64,000 nt of DNA from Pseudomonas berkeleyensis (lineage in GTDB: Bacteria > Pseudomonadota > Gammaproteobacteria > Pseudomonadales > Pseudomonadaceae): positions 5,167,001 to 5,231,000 of the forward strand of contig NZ_CP059139.1 in assembly GCF_014109765.1 (NCBI RefSeq), read 5' to 3'. Shown one piece after another: positions 9,951-20,663 of this stretch (its first letter is position 1; each line of letters starts with the position of its first letter). Made by a program: the position numbers and the translations under genes. The notes beneath the pieces are model-generated. The model did no database searches. It was not told where the DNA came from and worked only from the letters and a program-made list of their open reading frames with translations.

Positions 9951-10386
9951 GAAAGATCACCCCCGCCATAATTTCCGTTCGCGCGCATCGATACGCCAGA
10001 AAAAAGGCAGTCGAGAAAATGTTTTCCGGAACGTGACAAAATATCGTCGAAAAATCTTATATAGCGACTTAACCACTTTTATAATGGCATTTCAACATCT
10101 GATTTAAGGGATAGCATAGTTAAATATTGACGCCATAAAAATCACAAAAAATACCCGCCTTATATGTTTTTTTAATGCTCTCTGCTCCACCTGTAATCAA
10201 CCAGAATAGCTCGCTCACGCCAATGAACTTGGTGTACAAACGAATGGCTATTCGAGCTAACGCCATATCACCTGCAAGGGAGCGCCCAGAACAACACGAC
10301 AAGAAATCTCGGATACAAAAACGAGAGTGATGCATCACTTCCAGCTTAGAAAAACGCTGCCCTAACCTTCGTTAAAGGCCTGTTCC
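9951..10386. promoter_or_regulatory. Divergent psl / rml regulatory region
   Basis: A 436-bp gap between pslA (minus) and rmlB (plus), clearly richer in A+T than the flanking genes, especially 10000-10200. It must hold both promoters. A 72-codon minus-strand frame (10120-10338) lies here but shows no recognisable protein and no good ribosome-binding site, so I treat it as non-coding. The pslA leader would be long if transcription starts in the AT-rich part. No rho-independent terminator is evident. Confidence 0.6.
10119..10131. promoter_or_regulatory. Candidate FleQ-box-like palindrome upstream of pslA
   Basis: GTTAAATATTGAC matches the FleQ-type palindrome GTCAATNATTGAC at 10 of 12 specified positions, with a perfect right half (ATTGAC). 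It is about 170 bp upstream of the pslA start, inside the AT-rich part of the gap. FleQ represses psl and pel in P. aeruginosa and responds to c-di-GMP. The match is by eye and the consensus is from memory, so this is a candidate only. Confidence 0.35.
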
Positions 10387-11448
10387 ATGCGCATCCTGAT
10401 CACCGGCGGTGCCGGCTTCATTGGCTCAGCTCTGATTCGCCACCTGATCCAAGATACCGAGCATGAAGTGCTCAACCTCGACAAACTGACCTACGCCGGC
10501 AACCTGGAATCGCTCAGGCTGGTTGCCGAGAGTCCGCGCTACCGTTTCATCCAGGCCGATATCGCCGATGCAGATCGAGTGACGAAGACGCTGAACGAGT
10601 TTCAGCCCGATGCCATCATGCATCTGGCGGCGGAGTCCCATGTCGACCGCTCCATCGATGGCCCAGCCGCGTTTATCCAGACCAATATCGTCGGCACCTA
10701 CAGCTTGCTGGAAAGCACTCGCACCTACTGGCTTGGCCTGGATTCGCAACGCAAGGCGGCTTTTCGCTTCCATCACATATCCACCGACGAGGTATACGGC
10801 GATCTGCATGGCGTCGACGACCTGTTCAGCGAAACCACGCCCTACGCCCCCAGCTCACCCTACTCGGCGAGCAAGGCAGCATCCGATCACCTGGTACGCG
10901 CCTGGCAGCGCACCTATGGCCTGCCGGTACTGATCACCAACTGCTCGAACAATTACGGCCCTTACCATTTCCCCGAGAAACTCATCCCACTGATGATTCT
11001 CAACGCCCTGACAGGCAAGCCATTACCGGTCTACGGCAATGGTCAGCAGGTACGTGACTGGCTGTATGTCGAAGACCACGCACGCGCACTGCTCAAGGTG
11101 GTTAGCGAGGGCAAGGTGGGTGAGACCTACAATATCGGCGGACACAACGAGCAGAAGAACCTCGATGTGGTACGCGCCATCTGTACGCTGCTGGAAGAAC
11201 TGGCTCCGCAGAAGCCAACCGGCATATCGCGCTATGAAGAGTTGATTACCTACGTAAAGGATCGTCCTGGCCATGACCTGCGTTATGCCATAGACGCCAG
11301 CAAGATCGAGCGTGAGCTGGGCTGGATACCGCAGGAAACCTTCGAAACCGGCCTGCGCAAGACAGTGCAGTGGTACCTGGAAAATCTCGACTGGTGCCGC
11401 CGTGTGCAAGATGGCAGCTACCAGGGTCAGCGACTCGGCGCACTCTAA
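10387..11448 (+). CDS. rmlB: dTDP-glucose 4,6-dehydratase RmlB
   Basis: 353 residues, second step of dTDP-L-rhamnose synthesis (dTDP-glucose to dTDP-4-keto-6-deoxyglucose). The NAD-binding motif GGAGFIGS (residues 7-14), the catalytic STDEVYGD and the YSASK catalytic tyrosine-lysine pair are all present, as is the [17 protein letters not shown] substrate loop. It is the first gene of an rmlBACD unit and is transcribed away from psl. Only a weak AAAGG precedes the ATG. RmlA starts nine bases after its stop. Confidence 0.96.
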   Translation: MRILITGGAGFIGSALIRHLIQDTEHEVLNLDKLTYAGNLESLRLVAESPRYRFIQADIADADRVTKTLNEFQPDAIMHLAAESHVDRSIDGPAAFIQTNIVGTYSLLESTRTYWLGLDSQRKAAFRFHHISTDEVYGDLHGVDDLFSETTPYAPSSPYSASKAASDHLVRAWQRTYGLPVLITNCSNNYGPYHFPEKLIPLMILNALTGKPLPVYGNGQQVRDWLYVEDHARALLKVVSEGKVGETYNIGGHNEQKNLDVVRAICTLLEELAPQKPTGISRYEELITYVKDRPGHDLRYAIDASKIERELGWIPQETFETGLRKTVQWYLENLDWCRRVQDGSYQGQRLGAL

Positions 11449-11457
11449 GGAGCTTCA

Positions 11458-12330
11458 ATGAAAGGCATCATTCTCGCTGGCGGCTCCGGCACTCGCCTAC
11501 ACCCCATCACCCTCGGCGTTTCCAAGCAATTGCTGCCGATCTATGACAAGCCGATGATCTATTACCCTCTGTCGGTGCTGATGCTCGCCGGCATTCGCGA
11601 AATTCTGGTCATATCCACGCCCGTAGACTTACCCAACTTCCAGAAGATGCTGGGTGACGGCAGTCAGTTCGGCATCAGCCTGAGCTATGCAGAACAAGCT
11701 TCGCCCGATGGCCTGGCACAGGCCTTCCTGATCGGTGAGTCCTTTATCGGCGACGACCCGGTATGCCTGATCCTGGGTGACAACATCTTCCACGGCCAGC
11801 ACTTCACCGAGAAACTGCTACGGGCAGCCAGCCATAGCAGCGGCGCCACCGTATTCGGCTACTGGGTCAGCGACCCGGAGCGTTTCGGCGTGGTCGAGTT
11901 CGATGCAGCCGGCAACGCGTTGTCCATCGAAGAAAAGCCGAGCAAACCAAAGTCCAGCTTCGCCGTGACCGGCCTGTATTTCTACGACAATGACGTGGTG
12001 CAGATCGCCAAGGCGGTAAAACCTTCGTCACGCGGCGAGCTGGAAATCACCGACGTCAACAATGCCTACCTGGCTCGTGGCGATCTGCGCGTGGAACGTT
12101 TCGGTCGTGGCTTCGCCTGGCTCGATACCGGCACCCATGACAGCCTGCTAGATGCTTCGCAGTACGTACAAACGGTGGAGAAACGCCAAGGGCTGAAAGT
12201 CGCCTGCCTTGAGGAAATTGCTTACCAGCAGGGCTGGATCGACAACGATCACCTACTTGCCCGAGCCAAAGCGCTGGGCAAGACTGGCTACGGTCAGTAC
12301 CTGTACAAGCTGGCCGAGGAGCGGGCATGA
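11458..12330 (+). CDS. rmlA: Glucose-1-phosphate thymidylyltransferase RmlA
   Basis: 290 residues, first enzyme of the dTDP-L-rhamnose pathway (glucose-1-phosphate + dTTP to dTDP-glucose); the family is feedback-inhibited by dTDP-rhamnose. The signature [11 protein letters not shown] is at residues 8-18. [27 protein letters not shown] and EEKPSKPKS cover the nucleotide and sugar sites, and [14 protein letters not shown] is the C-terminal hallmark. AAGGAG precedes the ATG. The stop overlaps the rmlC start (ATGA). Confidence 0.96.
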   Translation: MKGIILAGGSGTRLHPITLGVSKQLLPIYDKPMIYYPLSVLMLAGIREILVISTPVDLPNFQKMLGDGSQFGISLSYAEQASPDGLAQAFLIGESFIGDDPVCLILGDNIFHGQHFTEKLLRAASHSSGATVFGYWVSDPERFGVVEFDAAGNALSIEEKPSKPKSSFAVTGLYFYDNDVVQIAKAVKPSSRGELEITDVNNAYLARGDLRVERFGRGFAWLDTGTHDSLLDASQYVQTVEKRQGLKVACLEEIAYQQGWIDNDHLLARAKALGKTGYGQYLYKLAEERA

Positions 12331-12875
12331 ATGTAACGCCGACTGCACTGCCCGAGGTGCTGATTCTCGAGCCTCAAGTATTTGGCGACGAACGCGGCTT
12401 CTTCTTCGAGAGTTTCAATGCCCGCCGTTTCGCAGAGGAAACCGGCCTGAACCGCGACTTCGTGCAGGACAACCACTCGCGTTCGGCGCGTGGCGTGCTA
12501 CGCGGCCTGCATTATCAGTTGCAGCAAACGCAGGGCAAACTGGTGCGGGTCACGGCTGGTGAGGTCTATGACGTGGCCGTCGACATACGCCGTAGCTCGC
12601 CCAACTTCGGCAGATGGGTCGGCGTGCATCTGTCGGCGGAAAACAAGCGTCAGCTCTGGATACCGGGAGGCTTCGCCCATGGCTTTCTGGTACTCAGCGA
12701 CTATGCCGAATTTCTCTACAAGACCACCGACTACTACGCCCCGGCACATGAGCGCTGCATTCGCTGGGACGATACGGAACTGGCTATTGACTGGCCGCTG
12801 GACGGCTTGACGCCGCAACTCTCCGCCAAAGATCAGCAAGGCCTGAGCCTCAGCGAGGCAGAGGTTTTCGCATGA
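12327..12875 (+). CDS. rmlC: dTDP-4-dehydrorhamnose 3,5-epimerase RmlC
   Basis: 182 residues, a cupin-fold epimerase catalysing the third step of dTDP-L-rhamnose synthesis. Visible family motifs are [30 protein letters not shown] with the catalytic histidine, [11 protein letters not shown], and [13 protein letters not shown]. It is coupled to rmlA upstream and rmlD downstream by 4-bp ATGA overlaps. The order B-A-C-D differs from the B-D-A-C order I recall for P. aeruginosa. Confidence 0.95.
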   Translation: MNVTPTALPEVLILEPQVFGDERGFFFESFNARRFAEETGLNRDFVQDNHSRSARGVLRGLHYQLQQTQGKLVRVTAGEVYDVAVDIRRSSPNFGRWVGVHLSAENKRQLWIPGGFAHGFLVLSDYAEFLYKTTDYYAPAHERCIRWDDTELAIDWPLDGLTPQLSAKDQQGLSLSEAEVFA

Positions 12876-13726
12876 GAATTCTCATCAGCGGCCATACCGG
12901 CCAGGTCGCCCGTGAACTGCAACTGGCGCTGAGCGAGCATGAGCTGATCAGCCTGGATCGTCACGCATTCGATCTGGCGCAGCCAAGCAGCCTGCGCCGG
13001 ACGATACTGCGCGAGCAGCCAGATCTACTGATCAACGCGGCCGCTCACACCGCGGTGGATCAAGCCGAGCAGGAGCAGGCGCTAGCCTTCACCATCAATG
13101 CCGAAGCGCCTGGTGTAATGGCCGTGGCCTGCGCCGAGCTAGGCATCCCGCTGATCCACTACTCCACCGATTACGTGTTCGACGGCAGCAAGGCCAGCCC
13201 CTACAGCGAAGACGACACGCCAAACCCGCTGAGCGTCTACGGCTCGAGCAAGCTAGCCGGTGAACGCGCCATTGCCGACAGTGATTGTGATCACCTGATC
13301 CTGCGCACCAGCTGGGTGTACTCCCGCCACGGCCGCAACTTCCTGCTGACCATGCAGCGTCTGCTGCAAGAGCGCGAACAGCTCAACGTGGTCGCCGACC
13401 AGATCGGCGCACCGACCTGGGCTGGCAGTATCGCGGGGGCGACCGCAGAACTGATCGACGCCTGGCAACAGGGCAACCGCCAGTGGGGCACCTACCACCT
13501 GACCAATCGGGGCGAGACCAGCTGGTTCGGCTTCGCCCAGGCCATTGGTGATCGCCTGCGCGCAAGCGCAAAGCCCTGCGCCAAACTGCAGCCCATTCCA
13601 ACCAGCGACTACCCCACGCCGGCTCGTCGCCCACTCAACTCGCGCCTGGACTGCAGCAAGCTGGAGCGCAATTGGAATGTGCGCCTACCCGAGTGGCAGA
13701 AAGCACTGGATGCCTGCCTTGCCTAG
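12872..13726 (+). CDS. rmlD: dTDP-4-dehydrorhamnose reductase RmlD
   Basis: 284 residues, the last step, NAD(P)H-dependent reduction to dTDP-L-rhamnose. It has a Rossmann N-terminus ISGHTGQVAREL, INAAAHTAVDQAE, the active-site region STDYVFDG and the catalytic YGSSKLAGE. The C-terminal TSDYPTPARRPLNSRLD is characteristic of RmlD. It closes the rml unit. No clear rho-independent terminator follows before dctB. Confidence 0.95.
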   Translation: MRILISGHTGQVARELQLALSEHELISLDRHAFDLAQPSSLRRTILREQPDLLINAAAHTAVDQAEQEQALAFTINAEAPGVMAVACAELGIPLIHYSTDYVFDGSKASPYSEDDTPNPLSVYGSSKLAGERAIADSDCDHLILRTSWVYSRHGRNFLLTMQRLLQEREQLNVVADQIGAPTWAGSIAGATAELIDAWQQGNRQWGTYHLTNRGETSWFGFAQAIGDRLRASAKPCAKLQPIPTSDYPTPARRPLNSRLDCSKLERNWNVRLPEWQKALDACLA

Positions 13727-13990
13727 GTTCTGAACAAGACGCGCCTGCGCATCAGTGAGGCTTCGCTGGATACGAGTTCGTAGTGCTTATCCATGGACGC
13801 GAACTCGAGCGGGAGCCCAACCCGCGTCGCAACCCGTCCTTCTGGAACCGCCATCGGTGTTCACCGACTTTTCCTATAGAACCTGGTGCGAGCCGTACGC
13901 GCCGAAGATCCCGCCATGCGGTCGACACGGCACACCCTCTCCGGCTGAAGGAATGTGCATAATGTTCCGATCATCCCGGTGCAGTTTTCC

Positions 13991-15805
13991 ATGAGTACGA
14001 CCCCAGCCACCCCGCGACGCCCCCGCTGGCGCAGCCTGCTTTTGCTGGCCATGCTGCTGGCCCCGCTGTTATGGCCCGTACACTTCCTCGCCGAGCGCTA
14101 CTACCGCGACGTGCTGCTTGAGCAGAACCGTCAAACGCTCGATCTGTATGTCGCCAACCTGCTCGGCACATTGCGCCGCTATGAGGTACTGCCACAGATT
14201 CTCGGCGACCTGCCGGGCCTGCGCGCAGCACTGTACGCCCCCGACGACAGCGCCATGGTCGAGCGCGCCAACCAGTTGCTGACCCGCGTGCGCGAGCAGA
14301 CCGGGGCCGATGTCATCTACCTGATGAATCCCCAGGGACTGACCCTGGCCGCCTCCAACTGGGATAAACCGGATAGTTTCGTCGCCGGTAACTTCGCCTT
14401 CCGTCCCTACTTTCGCGAAGCACTGGCTGGCCGCCTGGGCCGCTTCTTTGGCCTGGGCACCACGTCCGGCAAACGGGGCTACTACTTCGCCTATCCGGTT
14501 CGCGAGAATGACCAGAACATCGGCGCGCTGGTGGTCAAGGTCGACCTCGATCACACCGAAACACTGTGGGGCAATACACCAGAGCAGTTGCTGGTCACCG
14601 ATACCAATGGGGTCGTGATCATCACCTCTCGCCCTGACTGGCGTTTCCATGCCAGTCGCCCGCTGGACGCGGCCGAGCGCGCCGCCATTGCGGCCAATCA
14701 ACCCTACCCGACACAAGCGCCGCCCAAGCTCGACCTCTCTGCCAGCGCCTGGCTGACGCAGAGCCGCGCTCTGGAAGAAACCGGTTGGACGGTGAGCATT
14801 CTCGCCCCACGCATCCTCATCGATCGCCCGGTGCGCACCGCCGTCGCCGTCGGTGCCGCCGCCTTGCTGGTCTTGCTTCTGCTCCTGGGCCTGCTGATGC
14901 AGCGCCGCCGCCATTACCTCGAACGCATTGCTCTCGACAGCCGTGCCAAGGCCGAACTGGAGCAGCGCGTCACCGAGCGTACCCACGACCTTGAGCTGCT
15001 CAACAGTCGCCTCAAGGAGGAAGTGCTGGAGCGCGAACAGGCGCAACAGGAGTTGGTGCGCGCTCAGGACGAACTGGTACAGGCCGGCAAACTATCGGCC
15101 CTCGGCACCATGAGCGCCAGCATCAGCCACGAGCTCAATCAGCCCCTGGCGGCCATCCGCAGCTATGCCGAGAACGCCAGCACGCTGCTCGATCACGAAC
15201 GCAACGATGACGCTCGCGCCAACCTCAAGCTGATCCGCGAACTGACCGAGCGCATGGCCTCGATCATTGCGCACCTGCGCGCCTTCGCTCGCCGCGACCG
15301 CCACGCCCCCGAGCGCGTCGCCCTGCAACCGGCACTGGACGATGCCCTCGCCCTGCTAGCCAAGCGCCGCCGCGCCATGGACGTGGAGCTGATCCGCGAC
15401 CTGCCGGACGCCACGCTCTGGGTTCAGGCCGGCGAAACCCGCCTGCGCCAGGTGCTCGGCAATCTGCTCGGCAATGCCCTCGATGCTCTGGTCGACAAAG
15501 CGCCGCCACGGCGTATCTGGATCAGCGTGCAGGCTGAGGCCGAGCACCTTGACCTGCTGCTGCGCGACAATGGCTCGGGCTTTTCTGCAGAGTCCCTGGC
15601 GCGTGCACGCGAACCCTTCTTCACCACCAAGACCAGCGCCCAGGGCCTGGGTCTGGGCCTGGCCATCTGCGAGAGCCTGATGCGCGCGCTCGGCGGCGAG
15701 CTGCTGCTGGCCAATCATCCGAGCGGTGGCGCACTGATCACCCTACGCCTGCGCCTGGCTAGCCCCGGCGTCAACCTGCAACCCCCAGAGGATCCCTCGC
15801 CATGA
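13991..15805 (+). CDS. dctB: C4-dicarboxylate sensor histidine kinase DctB
   Basis: 604 residues from the ATG at 13991; a frame extension to 13955 adds 12 residues before the membrane segment and is less likely. TM1 is at about 14-32, then a periplasmic sensor domain (double-PAS type, about 35-275), TM2 at about 280-305, and a coiled coil to about 370. The dimerisation box ISHELNQPLAAI has phospho-acceptor His380. The ATPase domain shows LGNLLGNALDAL and GLGLGLAICES. It should sense external dicarboxylates and phosphorylate DctD, whose gene overlaps by 4 bp. The upstream 264 bp hold no gene. Confidence 0.9.
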   Translation: MSTTPATPRRPRWRSLLLLAMLLAPLLWPVHFLAERYYRDVLLEQNRQTLDLYVANLLGTLRRYEVLPQILGDLPGLRAALYAPDDSAMVERANQLLTRVREQTGADVIYLMNPQGLTLAASNWDKPDSFVAGNFAFRPYFREALAGRLGRFFGLGTTSGKRGYYFAYPVRENDQNIGALVVKVDLDHTETLWGNTPEQLLVTDTNGVVIITSRPDWRFHASRPLDAAERAAIAANQPYPTQAPPKLDLSASAWLTQSRALEETGWTVSILAPRILIDRPVRTAVAVGAAALLVLLLLLGLLMQRRRHYLERIALDSRAKAELEQRVTERTHDLELLNSRLKEEVLEREQAQQELVRAQDELVQAGKLSALGTMSASISHELNQPLAAIRSYAENASTLLDHERNDDARANLKLIRELTERMASIIAHLRAFARRDRHAPERVALQPALDDALALLAKRRRAMDVELIRDLPDATLWVQAGETRLRQVLGNLLGNALDALVDKAPPRRIWISVQAEAEHLDLLLRDNGSGFSAESLARAREPFFTTKTSAQGLGLGLAICESLMRALGGELLLANHPSGGALITLRLRLASPGVNLQPPEDPSP

Positions 15806-17187
15806 CCAGCGACAGCGCCATCGACAGCCGTATCCAGGTTCTGCTGATCGACGACGATGCCCACCTGCGCCAGGCGCTCAGCCAGACACTCGACCTGGCC
15901 GGGCTCAAGGTGCTCAGCCTGGGCGATGCCCAGGGCCTGGCCAAACGCATTCCCGCCAGTTGGCCAGGCGTGGTGGTCAGCGACATCCGCATGCCCGGTA
16001 TCGATGGCCTGGAACTGCTGAACCAACTGCACGAGCGCGACCCTGAGTTGCCAGTGCTGCTGATCACCGGCCACGGCGATGTGCCCCTGGCCGTGCAGGC
16101 GATGCGCGCAGGTGCCTATGATTTCCTGGAGAAACCCTTCGCCAACGACGCCCTGCTGGGCAGCGTACGCCGCGCGCTCGACCGCCGCCGCCTGGTGCTG
16201 GATAACCGCAGCCTGCGCCTGGCCCTTACCGACCGCCAGCAGCTGGCTGGGCGCCTGGTCGGCCAATCGCCGGCAATGCAGCGCTTGCGCGAACAGATCG
16301 GCGCACTCGCCGGCATCGCCACTGACGTACTGATCCTCGGTGAAACCGGCGCCGGCAAGGAAGTGGTCGCGCGCGCCCTGCATGATCTCTCAACTCGCCG
16401 CGACGGCCCCTTCGTCGCCATCAATGCCGGCGCCCTCGCCGAATCGGTGGTCGAGAGCGAGCTGTTCGGTCACGAGGCCGGCGCCTTCACCGGCGCGCAG
16501 AAGCGTCGCATCGGCAAGTTCGAGTTCGCCAACGGCGGCACCCTGTTCCTCGACGAGATCGAGAGCATGAGCATGGACGTGCAGGTCAAGCTGCTGCGCC
16601 TGCTGCAGGAACGCGTGGTCGAGCGGCTCGGCGGAAATCAGCTCATTCCCCTGGATATCCGCGTCATCGCCGCGACCAAGGAAGATCTGCGCCAGGCCGC
16701 CGATGCCGGCCGCTTCCGCGCCGACCTCTACTACCGCCTGAACGTCGCACCGCTGAGCATCCCGCCACTGCGCGAGCGCGGCGAAGATGCCCTGCTGCTG
16801 TTCCAGCACTTCAGCGAAAGCGCTGCTACCCGCCATGGGTTATCCGTGCGCGAGCTGCAGCCGGGTCAACGCGCCTTGCTACTGCGCCATCCCTGGCCCG
16901 GTAACGTGCGCGAACTGCAGAACGCCGCCGAACGTTTCGCCCTCGGCCTGGAACTGGCACTGGACAGCAACGCGCCCAACCTGCCGCCAGTCAGTGGCGG
17001 CCTCAGCGAACAGGTCGAGGCTTTCGAGCGCGCCCTGATCGCGGGTGAATTGAGCCGCCCGCATGGCTCGCTGCGCAGCCTGGCCGAAGCATTGGGCCTG
17101 CCACGCAAGACCCTGCACGACAAGCTGCGCAAGCACGGCCTGAATTTCTCCGGCGCTGGCGGAAGCTCGCCAGAGGACTTCGATTGA
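15802..17187 (+). CDS. dctD: Sigma-54-dependent response regulator DctD
   Basis: 461 residues, an NtrC-family activator. The receiver domain (about 10-125) has DDD near residue 14 and phospho-acceptor D61 in VVSDIRMPG. The AAA+ domain has Walker A GETGAGKE, the sigma-54-contact loop GAFTGA intact at 227-232, and FLDEIESM. The C-terminus (about 425-450) is a Fis-type helix-turn-helix ([19 protein letters not shown]). Its expected target is the sigma-54 promoter just downstream, before dctP. It is translationally coupled to dctB. Confidence 0.92.
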   Translation: MTSDSAIDSRIQVLLIDDDAHLRQALSQTLDLAGLKVLSLGDAQGLAKRIPASWPGVVVSDIRMPGIDGLELLNQLHERDPELPVLLITGHGDVPLAVQAMRAGAYDFLEKPFANDALLGSVRRALDRRRLVLDNRSLRLALTDRQQLAGRLVGQSPAMQRLREQIGALAGIATDVLILGETGAGKEVVARALHDLSTRRDGPFVAINAGALAESVVESELFGHEAGAFTGAQKRRIGKFEFANGGTLFLDEIESMSMDVQVKLLRLLQERVVERLGGNQLIPLDIRVIAATKEDLRQAADAGRFRADLYYRLNVAPLSIPPLRERGEDALLLFQHFSESAATRHGLSVRELQPGQRALLLRHPWPGNVRELQNAAERFALGLELALDSNAPNLPPVSGGLSEQVEAFERALIAGELSRPHGSLRSLAEALGLPRKTLHDKLRKHGLNFSGAGGSSPEDFD

Positions 17188-17252
17188 TTGGCGAGAAACC
17201 GCCATATCATCGATTTTCAGCGCCGCGTCCTGATTAAGCGCACCTATCGGTA

Positions 17253-17286
17253 GAGCCCCTTTTCATAGGGGCTCAAGCACTTTTTT
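17253..17286 (+). terminator. Probable dctBD terminator
   Basis: An 8-bp stem GAGCCCCT (17253-17260) and AGGGGCTC (17267-17274) with a six-base loop, followed after six bases by TTTTTT (17281-17286). The gap before the T-run makes it less than ideal, but it lies between dctD and the dctP promoter where a stop is expected. Confidence 0.55.
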
Positions 17287-17304
17287 CGGGCCTTCAAGCC
17301 AGCC

Positions 17305-17320
17305 TGGCACATCGGTTGCT
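17305..17320 (+). promoter_or_regulatory. Sigma-54 (RpoN) promoter of dctPQM
   Basis: TGGCACATCGGTTGCT has the exact -24 GG and -12 GC elements at the required spacing (TGGCAC-N5-TTGC). Transcription would begin near 17331, leaving a leader of about 140 bases before dctP. The neighbouring dctD encodes an intact GAFTGA activator, which supports the call. Confidence 0.85.
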
Positions 17321-17324
17321 CTAG

Positions 17325-18470
<1,146 letters not shown>

Positions 18471-18483
18471 TAGCTGTGCCCCC

Positions 18484-18512
18484 GCGCGGGACGCCGCCAG
18501 AGCGTCCCGCGC
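18484..18512 (+). terminator. Strong intercistronic hairpin between dctP and dctQ
   Basis: An 11-bp perfect stem, GCGCGGGACGC (18484-18494) with GCGTCCCGCGC (18502-18512) and a seven-base loop. No T-run follows, so it is more likely an RNA-stabilising or attenuating hairpin than a full terminator. Such a structure would keep the binding-protein message in excess over the membrane subunits. Confidence 0.65.
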
Positions 18513-18560
18513 CCTATTCTTGCCCCATTCGTCGCCCGCCCGACTGACGGAGAACTTCCT

Positions 18561-19202
18561 ATGCACGCCGTCGAACGTGTCTGGAACCAGCTAGAGGAAA
18601 TCCTGGTCGCATTCCTGCTCGCAGGCATGACCCTGGTGACCTTCACCTATGTGTTGGTCAACAACCTCTATGCGGTGTTTTATTCGCTCGCCGATTCATT
18701 CCCCTTCGCTGAGGGCGCCCTGTTCGCCATCGGTGACGGCATCCTTTTCATCTCCCAGGAAATGACCTGGAGCATCGCCCTGACCAAAGCCATGTTCGGC
18801 TGGCTGATCTTCATCGGCCTGGCCTGGGGCGTGCGTATTGGCGCCCACATTGGCGTCGATATGCTGGTACGCAACTTCTCCAAACCGATGCAGAAGATGG
18901 TTGCGCTGTTCGCCGTCGGCATTTGCCTGGCCTACTGCGTACTGATGGCCTACTCCAGCGAGCAGTGGGTCGCCGTGCTCTATCGCATAGGCACCGGTGC
19001 GGAAGACCTCGACCGCTTCGGCGTCAGCCAATGGCAGATCGTGATGATCGTCCCCATCGGTTTCACCCTCATGTTCCTGCGTTTCCTTCAGGTTTTCGTG
19101 CGCATCCTGCGTAACGAACAACTGGGCCTGGGCGGCCACGGCGAAGCCGAAGACGCCATCAAGCTCGCCGAAGAAACTAAGGCCGAGGAGATCAAACGAT
19201 GA
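18561..19202 (+). CDS. dctQ: TRAP transporter small membrane subunit DctQ
   Basis: 213 residues with four hydrophobic helices (about 15-40, 70-95, 105-130 and 155-180), the DctQ topology. The segment WSIALTKAMFGWLIFIGLAWG followed by RIGAHIGVDML is characteristic. The C-terminal tail is charged. ACGGAG lies just upstream of the ATG. The stop overlaps the dctM start by ATGA. It pairs with DctM to form the Na+-coupled permease. Confidence 0.93.
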   Translation: MHAVERVWNQLEEILVAFLLAGMTLVTFTYVLVNNLYAVFYSLADSFPFAEGALFAIGDGILFISQEMTWSIALTKAMFGWLIFIGLAWGVRIGAHIGVDMLVRNFSKPMQKMVALFAVGICLAYCVLMAYSSEQWVAVLYRIGTGAEDLDRFGVSQWQIVMIVPIGFTLMFLRFLQVFVRILRNEQLGLGGHGEAEDAIKLAEETKAEEIKR

Positions 19203-20479
19203 CCATCGCTTTCCTGTTCGTCGCCCTGTTCGCGCTGATGTTCATCGGCATTCCGGTGGCGATTTCCCTGGGTCTGTCCGGGGCCATGACCATCCTGATG
19301 TTCAGTAACGACTCCGTGCGTTCGCTGGCCATCAAGCTGTTCGAAACCAGCGAACACTACACCCTGATGGCGATCCCGTTCTTCCTGCTGGCGGGTGCCT
19401 TCATGACCACCGGTGGCGTGGCCCACCGCCTGATCGATTTCGCCAACGCCTGCGTCGGTCACATCAAGGGCGGCCTGGCCATCTCCGCGATCCTCGCGTG
19501 CATGCTGTTCGCGGCGCTGTGCGGCTCCTCGCCAGCTACCGTGGCAGCCGTAGGCTCCATCGTCATCGCCGGTATGGTGCGCTCCGGCTACAAGCAGGAT
19601 TTCGCCGCCGGTATCGTCTGTAACGCCGGTACCCTGGGCATCCTGATCCCGCCGTCCATCGTCATGGTGGTGTACGCCACTGCCACCGAAACCTCGGTTG
19701 GCAAGCTGTTCATGGCCGGTGTGGTTCCAGGCCTGCTGCTGGGCGTGTTCCTGATGGTGACCATCTACATCATCGCCCACATCAAGGACATGCCTTCGCT
19801 GCCGCGTGCGTCGTTCGCTGAAGTGGTGCGCACCGGTCGTCGTGCGATCTGGGGTCTGCTGCTGATCGTGATCATCCTCGGCGGTATCTACTCCGGCATG
19901 TTCACCCCGACCGAAGCGGCGGCCATGGCGGCCGTGTATGCGGCATTCGTGGCGATCTTCATCCACAAAGACATGACCTTCCGTCAGTGCCCGAAGGTGA
20001 TCGTCGAGGCTGGCAAGCTGAGCGTGGTGCTGATGTTCATCATCGCCAACGCCATGCTCTTCGCCCACGTGCTGACCACCGAGCAGATCCCGCAATCGAT
20101 CACTGCCTGGGTCGTCGATCAGGGCTTTTCGCCCATAGAATTCCTGATCGTGGTGAACATCGTCCTGCTGGTCGCCGGTACCTTCATGGAGCCGTCGGCG
20201 ATCATCCTGATCCTGGCGCCGATCCTGTTCCCGATCGCCATGCAGTTGGGCATCGACCCGATCCACCTGGGCATCATCATGGTGGTGAACATGGAAATCG
20301 GCCTGATCACCCCGCCAACCGGCCTCAACCTGTTCGTCACCTCAGCGGTTACGGGAATGCCACTGACGCGCGTAGTACGCGCCGTGTCGCCGTGGCTGCT
20401 GGTGATGCTGGGCTTCCTGATACTGGTCACCTACGTGCCGTTCATCTCGCTGGGCCTGCCCGAGTTCCTGGGCATGTAA
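19199..20479 (+). CDS. dctM: TRAP transporter large permease subunit DctM
   Basis: 426 residues, almost entirely hydrophobic with about 12 membrane segments. Family motifs include IPFFLLAGAFMTTGGVAHRL, AALCGSSPATVAAVG, GTLGILIPPSIVMVVY and the C-terminal ITPPTGLNLFVTSAV. It is the ion-coupled transport subunit for C4-dicarboxylates delivered by DctP. It is the last gene of the dctPQM unit and a rho-independent terminator follows 43 bp downstream. Confidence 0.95.
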   Translation: MTIAFLFVALFALMFIGIPVAISLGLSGAMTILMFSNDSVRSLAIKLFETSEHYTLMAIPFFLLAGAFMTTGGVAHRLIDFANACVGHIKGGLAISAILACMLFAALCGSSPATVAAVGSIVIAGMVRSGYKQDFAAGIVCNAGTLGILIPPSIVMVVYATATETSVGKLFMAGVVPGLLLGVFLMVTIYIIAHIKDMPSLPRASFAEVVRTGRRAIWGLLLIVIILGGIYSGMFTPTEAAAMAAVYAAFVAIFIHKDMTFRQCPKVIVEAGKLSVVLMFIIANAMLFAHVLTTEQIPQSITAWVVDQGFSPIEFLIVVNIVLLVAGTFMEPSAIILILAPILFPIAMQLGIDPIHLGIIMVVNMEIGLITPPTGLNLFVTSAVTGMPLTRVVRAVSPWLLVMLGFLILVTYVPFISLGLPEFLGM

Positions 20480-20521
20480 GGCAGACAGACTGCTACTTCG
20501 GTACCTCTGTGTACCTCCTCC

Positions 20522-20548
20522 GCCCGGCCATAGCGCCGGGCTTTTTTT
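20522..20548 (+). terminator. Rho-independent terminator of dctPQM
   Basis: GCCCGGC (20522-20528) pairs with GCCGGGC (20535-20541) around a six-base loop and is followed directly by seven T residues. It is a canonical terminator on the plus strand. Confidence 0.9.
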
Positions 20549-20663
20549 CGTCCGGGAAAAGCGCTGTTGCCATTATCCAGACGCATCCGGGGCGGATGAT
20601 TGCGCAGAGTCGTTCTGCTTGACGTAAAGTCCCCCACTAGGAATTTGTTAGGAACCCGGATGC

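Noticed and set aside
10120..10338. 72-codon minus-strand ORF in the psl-rml gap
   Set aside because: AT-rich, no recognisable domain, no good ribosome-binding site, and in the place where two promoters are required.
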